Assembly (NCBI GenBank): GCA_035289905.1
Contig: DATDVT010000036.1
Coordinates: 1 to 9,454, forward strand
From: DATDVT01 sp035289905
GTDB taxonomy: Archaea > Nanobdellota > Nanobdellia > SCGC-AAA011-G17 > GW2011-AR18
Direction of reading: 5' to 3'
Length of the DNA: 9,454 bases
The notes under the pieces were generated by a model. The model worked only from the letters and a program-made list of their open reading frames with translations, was not told the origin of the DNA and did no database searches. Position numbers and translations under genes: made by a program. Position 1 is the stretch's first letter; each line of letters begins with the position of its first letter. Below, one piece after another: positions 1 through 5,916 of this stretch.

Positions 1-2589
1 TTTAGTTCCTTTCAATAAATAGCTTGAAGTACCCATTGAACCTGCAATTATTACAGGTAAATCTGGAAAACTTCTTGTAGCTCCCTTTCTATGTACAATT
101 AACTTTCTACCATTAATCTCTTCAATCTTAGCAATATTATGACAAATACCATAAACAGTTTTTATATCAACATCTTCTTTGAAAACTTCTTTAAAAGAAT
201 CCCTAATCCATTGAGTCATAACTAATCTATTTGTAAAAGAAAAATTCACAGCGCATTTCATAGCAGAAAAATAATCCTGCCCCTCTTTAGACTCAAAAGG
301 AGCACAAGCTAATTGCATATCTAATAATTTTATTTTATATTTATCTAAACATTTTTCATGAATTTTTAAATAATCTGAAGCAACCTGATGTCCAAGTCCA
401 CGACTTCCACAATGCAACATTAAAGTAGTTTGATCTTTACTTTCTAACCCCCACTTCTTTGCAAATTTTTCGTCATAAATTTCTTCTACATTTTGTATTT
501 CTAAAAAATGATTTCCTGCACCTAAAGTACCTAATTGTTGTTTTCCCCTATTTTTAGCCATCTCTGAAACAGAAGAAGAATCTGCATCTTCCATACAACC
601 ATTTTCTTCAGTATGTTTAATATCATCTTTAGTACCATAACCATTTTCAACAGCCCAATTAAGTCCTCTAACTAAAACCTCATCTAATTGAGAATTATTT
701 AATTTTAATTTACCCTTACTTCCAACACCACAAGGAACATTCTTATAAATAGCTGAAACTAGATTTTTTAAATTGACTTTTATCTCTTTTGGAGATTTAT
801 TTATAACCAACATATTAATTCCACAATTTGAAACTACTAAATTATTAGCAACAAAATTATGATGCTCATTCACCACAGTAAAATCATAAACATAATCATC
901 AAAATCAATTTCTTCTTTTTCAACAATCTTCGCCCATAATTGACCAGTTTTACCTAAACCTTCTGTTCTTTTTTCTAAAAAATCATTAAATTTCAAAGAA
1001 TTAAATGCAACTCTTGAAGAAGTTTTCCTTAATTCATACAAAGAGCGAATTATAAATCTTTGATTTACATTTTCAGTAATTAATCTCTCAAAAATAGATT
1101 TTCTTGAAACTTTTCCTTTTAATTCTTTAACTATTTGAATAAAATCTTCCCTTTCTTTACATATTTGAATTTTCTTAATTAAAAAAGCTATAGTCACATT
1201 AGCCAAATATCTTTTTTTAATACTATACTCATAACCTACTTCTGAAAAAAACTTAATCAAATTTTCAGGTTTAGAAGAGATCTGCAATCTTAATCTAAAG
1301 GTTTTTCCTTTTTTTCCAGTGTATTCTTCCCTTTCTTTAATTAAATTAGATTTAACACCAAATTCACATAACAAACCTTTAATCTGTTCTAAAAACATTT
1401 TCAAATTATATCTCAATTGTTCAGATTTATTCAAAGATAATACGGGTCCATAAAAATTATAGCCTCGCTTAGTCTCAGTTTTAGGTGAAGATAATTCTGC
1501 CCCAAAAAAGCATGCTAAAAATAATCTTTTTTGCCATAACGGTAATTTAAAGAGATAAGATGGAATCAAAAATTCTTGATGAACTTTATCTCCAATTACT
1601 AAACCCATTGCTTCAAACAAACAAAAAAGAGACTGTCTTCCAATTCTTAAACAATTTTCAACTGCACTAAATCTATTAACTCCATAATAAGTATTTAGCT
1701 CATGGTTTCTTTCACGAGTATAAATATGAGAATTATAGCCTAAATATTCAAGATCTTTTTGGATAGGATATAACTCATTAATATCTGCACTATAAATAGA
1801 AAGACTACTATAACCCTCTTTAGTTCGTCTAGCATGTCCATCTCCTAAAATATATGCTAAAATTTTCAATAGGTAAGGTAATTTTGGGTTTGTAGACTTT
1901 AAAGGCAATAATTCTTTTTCTATTAACTCAATTCTAGAATTTTCCTTTTTAATATCATTTAAATCAACAATTATAAAATCTTGTGGTTCTTCATAATCCA
2001 CACCTTTAAATGCGAAATAAGAAATCTCATCACCTCTATCCAATTGGCTTAATTTAACTATACCCTTCTTAGAAAATAAAGGATGGTCTTCAGTTGCAAC
2101 AATTTCATTTCCAAATTCTGTTTTAATTTTAAATACTTTTTTTCCATTATTCTTTTTCTTCAAAAACAAAGCTATATCTGTATTTATTACTTTAGAAGTT
2201 GGGTTCATACTAACAAGTTTATCATTCTTAAAACTAGATTCATAATTTTTTATTGATTTATGATAACCAAATTCATGTAAAACTTGAGAGTTACCCTCTA
2301 AACAATTAATATCAAAACCACAAAGGCCAGAACTAATTACTCCCTCCTTTAAATCAAAAGAAGCTACAGCACCCATTGGCAACCCATACCCAATATGAGC
2401 ATCAGGAAGTGCAATAACAGGATCAACAACTCCAGGCATACAACAAACATTCCTTAATTGAGAAATAGAATCAGTTTCTAAACCACTAAACAGTTTCTCA
2501 TTCATTATAACCTTACCAGAAACATTCATTTCATTATCTTTTTCCAAAACATATTCATAATCAGAAATCTTTCTTAATTTTTCTTTCAT
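1..2589 (-). CDS. rtcB: RNA-splicing ligase RtcB precursor with intein (3' end outside window)
   Basis: RtcB is a Mn2+/GTP-dependent ligase that joins tRNA exon halves bearing 2',3'-cyclic phosphate and 5'-OH ends. The frame is open for 863 codons: 95 N-extein residues, a 493-residue intein, and 275 C-extein residues before the window edge. Family motifs seen, in spliced numbering: LPDAHIGYGLPMG (61-73), GFDIN-C (D93, C96), LGAGNHFLEIQ (H201), LHCGSRGLGHQ (H233), GICHNIAKIE (H324) and VHRKGATRSFP. Their spacing fits the Mn-binding set of Pyrococcus horikoshii RtcB (D95, C98, H203, H234, H329). About 110 C-terminal residues, including the HGAGR region with the guanylylated His, lie outside. 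The ATG at 2589 is the first start after an in-frame TGA; no Shine-Dalgarno is visible, and a TATA-like box about 25 bases upstream suggests a leaderless mRNA. Archease lies 0.8 kb away on the same strand. Confidence 0.97.
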   Translation of the reverse strand, partial: MKEKLRKISDYEYVLEKDNEMNVSGKVIMNEKLFSGLETDSISQLRNVCCMPGVVDPVIALPDAHIGYGLPMGAVASFDLKEGVISSGLCGFDINCLEGNSQVLHEFGYHKSIKNYESSFKNDKLVSMNPTSKVINTDIALFLKKKNNGKKVFKIKTEFGNEIVATEDHPLFSKKGIVKLSQLDRGDEISYFAFKGVDYEEPQDFIIVDLNDIKKENSRIELIEKELLPLKSTNPKLPYLLKILAYILGDGHARRTKEGYSSLSIYSADINELYPIQKDLEYLGYNSHIYTRERNHELNTYYGVNRFSAVENCLRIGRQSLFCLFEAMGLVIGDKVHQEFLIPSYLFKLPLWQKRLFLACFFGAELSSPKTETKRGYNFYGPVLSLNKSEQLRYNLKMFLEQIKGLLCEFGVKSNLIKEREEYTGKKGKTFRLRLQISSKPENLIKFFSEVGYEYSIKKRYLANVTIAFLIKKIQICKEREDFIQIVKELKGKVSRKSIFERLITENVNQRFIIRSLYELRKTSSRVAFNSLKFNDFLEKRTEGLGKTGQLWAKIVEKEEIDFDDYVYDFTVVNEHHNFVANNLVVSNCGINMLVINKSPKEIKVNLKNLVSAIYKNVPCGVGSKGKLKLNNSQLDEVLVRGLNWAVENGYGTKDDIKHTEENGCMEDADSSSVSEMAKNRGKQQLGTLGAGNHFLEIQNVEEIYDEKFAKKWGLESKDQTTLMLHCGSRGLGHQVASDYLKIHEKCLDKYKIKLLDMQLACAPFESKEGQDYFSAMKCAVNFSFTNRLVMTQWIRDSFKEVFKEDVDIKTVYGICHNIAKIEEINGRKLIVHRKGATRSFPDLPVIIAGSMGTSSYLLKGTK
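826..2304 (-). mobile_element. RtcB intein with LAGLIDADG homing endonuclease domain
   Basis: This in-frame insertion of 493 residues interrupts the invariant RtcB motif GFDIN-CG exactly before the metal-binding cysteine, which becomes the +1 extein residue. Block A starts with Cys1 (CLEGNSQVLHEFGY). Block B is GNEIVATEDHPLF with the TxxH signature. Block F is VYDFTVVNEHHNFVANN, and block G ends LVVSN followed by Cys+1. Between them is a two-motif LAGLIDADG endonuclease: LAYILGDGH at intein residues 149-157 (Asp155) and LFLACFFGAEL near 261-271, where Glu270 takes the usual Asp position. It should self-splice from the precursor and may be able to home into empty rtcB alleles. Odd points are a penultimate Ser in place of the usual His and the Glu in the second endonuclease motif. 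The frame is intact, so this is not a decayed element. Confidence 0.95.
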
Positions 2590-2610
2590 AGAATTTAAAT
2601 CATTTAGTTG

Positions 2611-2627
2611 TTTATATCATTTTCGCC
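2611..2627 (-). promoter_or_regulatory. rtcB BRE/TATA promoter, leaderless
   Basis: On the minus strand this reads GCGAAAATGATATAAA: a purine-rich BRE-like stretch followed by a TATA box. The box centre is about 25 bases before the rtcB ATG at 2589, the usual archaeal TATA-to-start distance, so transcription should begin at or next to the start codon. No Shine-Dalgarno lies between, which agrees with a leaderless message. The assignment is by pattern and spacing only. Confidence 0.6.
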
Positions 2628-2731
2628 CACTTACTAACACTTCTAATTTTCTATATTAAAAAAGTATTCAAACCTCTAATTTAATCCAAAAAACTATACT
2701 CACTAAATAGTAACATCACATAGATAAATTA

Positions 2732-2739
2732 TTTAAATA
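2732..2739 (+). promoter_or_regulatory. TATA box of the receiver-like gene
   Basis: TTTAAATA is a classic archaeal TATA form. Its centre is about 31 bases before the ATG at 2767, predicting a start site near 2762 and a 5' leader of only a few bases. It is divergent from the rtcB promoter within the same 177-base intergenic region, so the two units could share regulation. No operator-like palindrome was obvious between them. Confidence 0.5.
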
Positions 2740-2766
2740 TGCTCAAATAAAAAAAATAAGAAGAAT

Positions 2767-3165
2767 ATGGAAATAATAGAAAAAACAACAAGAATAGTAG
2801 CAGTTGATACAGAAACAAGAACCTTAGAAAACTACCTTCCTCTATTTTTTAATGAGAATCAATATTTTATAACCACTAAGGAAAGAGTAATAGAAGCAAC
2901 AGAAAAGCTAAAACCATATCTTCTAATTTTAACCAGCGAAAGCAAAATAGAAACAACAAGAGAATATCTGCGAAGAGCAAAAGAGCTTAAAGACAAAAAA
3001 CATATAAAAAAAATTTGTTTGATCACAGATATAAAAACAGGAGCTTTACTTAAACAAAGTGATCTAGGTATAGATATTATTATGTATAGACCTATAACAG
3101 AGCTTAAAATAGAACATTTAAGAAAGAATATGAATAGATCAGATTTAGTAGAATTAATATTATAA
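2767..3165 (+). CDS. CheY-like receiver-fold protein lacking the phosphoacceptor Asp
   Basis: This 132-residue protein follows the alternating beta/alpha pattern of a response-regulator receiver. Beta1 is RIVAVD (9-14), beta2 QYFITT (32-37), beta3 PYLLILT (50-56), beta4 KKICLITD (81-88) and beta5 IDIIMYRP (102-109), with helices between and a final helix. In a receiver, beta1 ends in two acids, beta3 ends in the phosphorylated Asp, beta4 ends in Thr/Ser and beta5 ends in Lys-Pro. Here the acid pair is D14-T15, the acceptor position is T56, T87 is kept, and Lys is replaced by R108. It is therefore probably a pseudo-receiver that works by protein contact, not phosphorelay. There is no output domain and no neighbouring histidine kinase. 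The fold call rests on motif pattern only; another small Rossmann-like domain is possible. It stands alone between rtcB and archease on the opposite strand. Confidence 0.55.
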   Translation: MEIIEKTTRIVAVDTETRTLENYLPLFFNENQYFITTKERVIEATEKLKPYLLILTSESKIETTREYLRRAKELKDKKHIKKICLITDIKTGALLKQSDLGIDIIMYRPITELKIEHLRKNMNRSDLVELIL

Positions 3166-3184
3166 AATTCTCTTAAAAATAAAT

Positions 3185-3217
3185 TACAAAACAAACAAAA
3201 ATATAAAAATAATTAAA
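3185..3217 (+). repeat. 33-base exact direct repeat, copy 1 (intergenic)
   Basis: This stretch is identical over 33 bases to positions 5143-5175 inside the glycosyltransferase gene. It contains only A, C and T on the plus strand, and the match stops at both ends. On the minus strand it is T-rich and may double as a terminator for the archease transcript. Confidence 0.85.
3188..3209 (-). terminator. T-rich terminator candidate for the archease transcript
   Basis: Read on the minus strand this is a run of T-blocks (ATTTTTATATTTTTG and TTTTG), the kind of oligo-T signal that ends archaeal transcripts without a hairpin. It lies about 220 bases after the archease stop and faces the 3' end of the receiver-like gene. 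Support is base composition only. Confidence 0.3.
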
Positions 3218-3280
3218 GACATTCGTCATACTAAAGCGAAGACGAGTAAATCAGGAGTACAAAGACAATTTCCCACAAGA

Positions 3281-3296
3281 GTAAATTTCAATTTAC
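3281..3296. repeat. Perfect short hairpin GTAAAT-ttca-ATTTAC
   Basis: A 6-base perfect inverted repeat with a 4-base loop lies inside the gene-free region. It overlaps the TGA that would end the frameshifted small ORF. It could be a stem of a structured RNA or a chance palindrome in AT-rich DNA. Confidence 0.45.
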
Positions 3297-3436
3297 ATCT
3301 CGGAAGTCGTTGTTTTTTTGTTGATAGACTTGCCAAAATACTAAAAAATACTCTCCTTCTCTCATGCCAAGAATTTCTAATTCTTCAGCAATTCTACAAA
3401 TTTTTTAGCATCTTCCGAGGTTATCGGATTAAACAT
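3288..3436 (-). pseudogene. Small frameshifted ORF overlapping the archease stop
   Basis: An ATG at 3436 overlaps the last archease codons and opens MFNPITSEDAKKFVELLKN, then stops at 3377-3379. One extra A near 3390 (in GAATTG) would give SEDAKKFVEIAEELEIL and continue through GMREGEYFLVFWQVYQQ to a TGA at 3288-3290, about 49 residues in all. The restored stretch reads as a natural amphipathic helix that bridges the two frames smoothly, so I infer a single-base deletion in a gene translationally coupled to archease, or a sequencing error. No family is recognised. The alternative is that both frames are chance and the region is a noncoding RNA. Confidence 0.35.
3313..3319 (+). terminator. Oligo-T stretch after the receiver-like gene
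   Basis: Seven T residues lie about 150 bases after the stop of the plus-strand receiver-like gene. They follow a hairpin-capable segment and are the first long plus-strand T-run downstream. Support is position and composition only. Confidence 0.25.
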
Positions 3437-3842
3437 CTAAAACAACACTAGCAACCCATTTATCCTTCTTTTTAATTAAGTCAAAATTGTGCCCTGTAAC
3501 AGCCTTTACAACAGTCCTCCCAAATTCAGGTTTAATATTCTCACCAAAAACATTAGCAACTAAAAAATCATCCCTGATCTCTAAAATATCCACTTTAACA
3601 AAAAACATTCCTTCAATATCTACTAAAGCAATTAAATACTGCAAAAAATTATATAACAAATCCCTATTATCCTCTCCATCAATCCTAAACTCTATTTTTT
3701 TTAAAGGTTTTAAATCTTCAACCAAAGCAATAACATTAAACAAAGCCAAAGCAGAATTTTCAAATACCTCTTTTATATCCCTCCCATAAGCATTATATCT
3801 AACATCTGATGTAATATCATCTATAAACTTAAATTTCAACAT
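3429..3842 (-). CDS. Archease, activator of RtcB
   Basis: Archease binds metal and promotes guanylylation and turnover of the tRNA ligase RtcB. The 137-residue product has the family layout: an N-terminal TSDV followed by an AYG strand (TSDVRYNAYG), ENSALALFNVI, then GEDNRDLLYNFLQYLIALVD, IEGMFF, VFGENIKPEFGRTVVKAVTGHNF and a final WVASVVLDV. The conserved aspartates of the N-terminal motif and of the C-terminal LD are present. The N-terminal motif reads DDITSDV where many homologues have DHTADV. A TTG two codons upstream (3848) is also in frame, but the ATG at 3842 gives the standard length and fits the TATA spacing. It is encoded apart from rtcB but on the same strand, separated by an oppositely oriented gene and a gene-free stretch. 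Confidence 0.93.
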   Translation of the reverse strand: MLKFKFIDDITSDVRYNAYGRDIKEVFENSALALFNVIALVEDLKPLKKIEFRIDGEDNRDLLYNFLQYLIALVDIEGMFFVKVDILEIRDDFLVANVFGENIKPEFGRTVVKAVTGHNFDLIKKKDKWVASVVLDV

Positions 3843-3866
3843 AAACAAAACTAAAAATTATTAACT

Positions 3867-3877
3867 AATAAATATTT
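3867..3877 (-). promoter_or_regulatory. Archease TATA box
   Basis: AAATATTTATT on the minus strand is centred about 30 bases before the archease ATG. It sits in the 45-base gap after the upstream gene, giving archease its own nearly leaderless promoter. Assigned by pattern and spacing. Confidence 0.4.
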
Positions 3878-3879
3878 CT

Positions 3880-3887
3880 AAAAAAAA
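3880..3887 (-). terminator. T8 terminator after the exported-protein gene
   Basis: On the minus strand eight T residues directly follow the TAA of the gene ending at 3888. This is a typical archaeal oligo-T terminator, immediately upstream of the archease TATA box, so the two genes are probably transcribed separately. Confidence 0.5.
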
Positions 3888-4823
3888 TTAAAAATCCTGT
3901 AATAAAGAATCAGGATCATCAGTAACATAAGATATATACATTAATTTCAGTAATTTTTCTTGTGGCATTAATTGAATACCAGCTTGTTCTGCTAAAGAAG
4001 GCTCAGCAAGTACTTTATCTATAGTTAAACCAGCATTAAGCAATCCATCTAAGTTATCTGCTCTCCACTTTAAAACTGTTGGTGATAAATTAACCTCGCT
4101 TATCCTATAGAAAGGATCTCTATCCAATTTCTCATTTGCTTCCCTATAAGCAAATCTAACATGTATACCTACACCAGTATACCAATCAGCTGTTTCTTCT
4201 CCAGGATAATGACCTACCATTAAATAATTCTCTTTATTAGGAAAAGATAGCCAAGGTCTTAGTTGAACAACTTCAATTTGATCTTTATTTTGTTCAACTA
4301 ATGGATCATTTATTATTAAATAAGCACTAGCAGCCATACCACAATTTACATCAGACTGTTGTTCTGGTCCCAATAATAGACCATATTCTCCAATAAGCCT
4401 TCTATTTGTTGGATAAAATAAACTATCTCTAAAAAGTACCCTACCACAAACTTCATCATGAGAAATCATATTTGGATTATCTAAATCAATAGGTATTGCA
4501 CGATCATTCGGTAAAAAATCTCTAGAAAAACCATAAGCAACCCTCCATTCAAGGCCCTCATCAATCCAACCAGATCCTAAACCTGACTGATCTGTATGGC
4601 ATAAAACACCAGAATCACTACATTCATTTGCAGGATGTACATCCATAATTTTACCAGAATCTTGTATATTTCCATCCCCATCAACTGAAAAGCCATTAAC
4701 CCCATGTTGATGCCTTGTAGCAACATCTATCATCTGACCTATCGGTATGCATTGTACTCCCTCTACCAAATATAAACCACCTATAACACTAATACCTTTA
4801 ATAACTTGCCTTCTATTGATCAT
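3888..4823 (-). CDS. Unrecognised protein with a Tat-like signal
   Basis: I do not recognise this 311-residue protein. The start chosen is the ATG at 4823, because GGAGGAG lies 6 bases before it; an in-frame ATG at 4850 would add nine residues but has no such site. The N-terminus MINRRQVIKGISVIGG followed by LYLVEG resembles a twin-arginine signal: NRRQVIK fits the (S/N)RRxFLK pattern and is followed by a short hydrophobic stretch. Cys25 comes soon after, but with Gln before it the site is a poor lipobox. The rest is rich in Asp, Gly and aromatic residues and looks beta-rich and soluble, with four further cysteines (ECSDSGVLC, EVCGR, VNCGM) and no second membrane segment. It is followed by its own T8 stretch and is divergent from the glycosyltransferase operon. 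I infer a folded protein exported to the cell surface, function unknown. Confidence 0.8.
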   Translation of the reverse strand: MINRRQVIKGISVIGGLYLVEGVQCIPIGQMIDVATRHQHGVNGFSVDGDGNIQDSGKIMDVHPANECSDSGVLCHTDQSGLGSGWIDEGLEWRVAYGFSRDFLPNDRAIPIDLDNPNMISHDEVCGRVLFRDSLFYPTNRRLIGEYGLLLGPEQQSDVNCGMAASAYLIINDPLVEQNKDQIEVVQLRPWLSFPNKENYLMVGHYPGEETADWYTGVGIHVRFAYREANEKLDRDPFYRISEVNLSPTVLKWRADNLDGLLNAGLTIDKVLAEPSLAEQAGIQLMPQEKLLKLMYISYVTDDPDSLLQDF

Positions 4824-4829
4824 AATAAT

Positions 4830-4836
4830 CTCCTCC
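4830..4836 (-). promoter_or_regulatory. Strong Shine-Dalgarno GGAGGAG deciding the start
   Basis: GGAGGAG on the minus strand ends 6 bases before the ATG at 4823. It is the only strong ribosome-binding site in the window and selects the inner of two in-frame ATGs. It shows this organism uses leadered as well as leaderless messages. Confidence 0.8.
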
Positions 4837-4880
4837 AATATATAATACATTAATTACTTAAGAGTAATCATATGAAAAAC

Positions 4881-4890
4881 TATATAAAGC
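4881..4890 (-). promoter_or_regulatory. TATA box of the exported-protein gene
   Basis: GCTTTATATA on the minus strand predicts a start site near 4859. That leaves a leader of about 35 bases that contains the GGAGGAG site, so promoter, leader and ribosome-binding site are mutually consistent. Confidence 0.55.
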
Positions 4891-4939
4891 TTACTTTAAA
4901 AGAAAATATATTTTCAAAAGAGAATAATAAAGTTCTACA

Positions 4940-4946
4940 TATAAAA
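4940..4946 (+). promoter_or_regulatory. Candidate TATA box of the glycosyltransferase operon
   Basis: TATAAAA here would start transcription near 4970 with a leader of about 17 bases. A weaker AATTAAAAAT at 4957-4966 would instead give a leaderless message at 4987. No Shine-Dalgarno precedes the gene, so I cannot choose between them. Confidence 0.35.
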
Positions 4947-4986
4947 TTAACAAAATAATTAAAAATAAGCTAAAAACAAATCAAAC

Positions 4987-5916
4987 ATGGAAATTAGTAT
5001 AGTAATTCCTATATTGAATGAGGAAAAAAATATAGCCCCTCTTTTTAATAAAATAAAAGAGGTTTTATCTAACAGAAAATATGAAATTATATTTATTGAT
5101 GATGGTTCTACAGATAACTCATTCAAAGAATTAGAAAAAGTATACAAAACAAACAAAAATATAAAAATAATTAAATTTAGAAAAAACTTTTCAAAATCCC
5201 CTGCACTTTTAGCTGGTTTCAATGAAGCTAAAGGTAAAATAATCATAACCTTAGATGGAGACTTGCAAAACAATCCAGAAGATATCCCAAGATTTATAGA
5301 AAAAATAAATCAAGGATATGATCTAGTAAATGGTTGGCGTATAAAAAGAAAAGATAATAGAAATAAAATAGTACCATCAAAAATATACAATAAATTAAAT
5401 AGAAAAATACTAAATATAAAATTACACGATCTAAATTGCGGGATGAAAGCAATAAAAAAAGAAATACTAGACGATATAGGCCTATATGGAGAAATGCATC
5501 GTTTTATCCCTTTATTTGCCTTAAATAAAGGATATAAAATAACAGAAATAAAAATTAAACATCACCCAAGAATACATGGTAAATCTAAATATAATTACAC
5601 ACGTCTATTCAAAGGAGCTTCAGATCTAATCTACTTAAATTTCTGGTTAAAATACAAAGAAAAACCATCTTATTTTTTTACAAAATTAGCAATTATTCAA
5701 TATCTAATAGCATTTATCTTATTCATAGAACAATTTATTAAATTATTAACTTCTATAAAAGATTATATAGCTGGTCCTCTTATCTTCCTAGCTGTCTTAT
5801 TCTCAATAACAGGAACATTATTTTTAACTACTGGTTTCTTAGCAGAAATTCAACTAACAAAAGTATCAGACAGAAAGCCTTATAGTATAGAAAAAATTCT
5901 CAAAAAAGATGAATAA
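4987..5916 (+). CDS. Membrane-anchored family 2 glycosyltransferase (polyprenyl-phosphate type)
   Basis: This 309-residue enzyme has a GT-A catalytic domain starting with ISIVIPILNEEKNI, followed by IIFIDDGSTDNS (nucleotide binding, 38-43), the metal-binding DGD at 90-92 in LDGDLQNNPEDIP, and NCGMKAIKKE near 150-159. HHPRIHGKSKYN (192-203) is typical of DPM1/GtrB/ArnC-like enzymes, which move a sugar from a nucleotide donor to dolichyl- or undecaprenyl-phosphate. Two C-terminal hydrophobic segments (about 232-252 and 262-285) anchor it, ending with ETG-type EIQLTKVSDRKPYSIEKIL. The expected product is a lipid-linked sugar for protein glycosylation or surface glycan assembly at the inner face of the membrane; the sugar cannot be told from sequence. 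It is the first gene of a three-gene operon, and its stop overlaps the next start by 8 bases. Codons 53-63 contain the second copy of a 33-base exact repeat. Confidence 0.92.
   Translation: MEISIVIPILNEEKNIAPLFNKIKEVLSNRKYEIIFIDDGSTDNSFKELEKVYKTNKNIKIIKFRKNFSKSPALLAGFNEAKGKIIITLDGDLQNNPEDIPRFIEKINQGYDLVNGWRIKRKDNRNKIVPSKIYNKLNRKILNIKLHDLNCGMKAIKKEILDDIGLYGEMHRFIPLFALNKGYKITEIKIKHHPRIHGKSKYNYTRLFKGASDLIYLNFWLKYKEKPSYFFTKLAIIQYLIAFILFIEQFIKLLTSIKDYIAGPLIFLAVLFSITGTLFLTTGFLAEIQLTKVSDRKPYSIEKILKKDE
5143..5175 (+). repeat. 33-base exact direct repeat, copy 2 (inside glycosyltransferase)
   Basis: Identical to 3185-3217. Here it is exactly eleven in-frame codons (YKTNKNIKIIK) that lead into the third strand of the GT-A fold, so this copy is constrained by coding and is likely the original. 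Confidence 0.85.

Larger units (their letters stand above)
3166..3428. other. 263-base intergenic region without an intact gene
   Basis: From the left it holds an A-rich stretch with one copy of a 33-base exact repeat (3185-3217), then a 7-base stem with 13-base loop (3221-3247, one G-U pair). A perfect 6-base hairpin with a 4-base loop follows (3281-3296). An 8-base inverted repeat (3299-3306 with 3412-3419) flanks about 105 bases, and an apparently frameshifted small ORF lies on the minus strand (3288-3436). Parts of 3221-3310 are visibly richer in G and C than the surroundings. Either a decayed gene or a structured RNA could explain this; I recognise no known RNA family. Confidence 0.6.

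Noticed and set aside
2859..3194. 111-codon minus-strand ORF opposite the receiver-like gene.
   Set aside because: It is the Leu/Ser/Ile-rich shadow of an A-rich gene that has a good promoter and fold pattern on the plus strand.
3221..3450. Long plus-strand open frame through the gene-free segment and into the archease end.
   Set aside because: It has no plausible start codon, it runs antisense to archease, and its translation shows no protein-like pattern; it is probably a by-product of the opposite strand.
3487..3789. 100-codon plus-strand ORF opposite archease.
   Set aside because: It lies wholly inside the archease gene, which has clear family motifs, and its product is low-complexity Ser/Lys/Thr.
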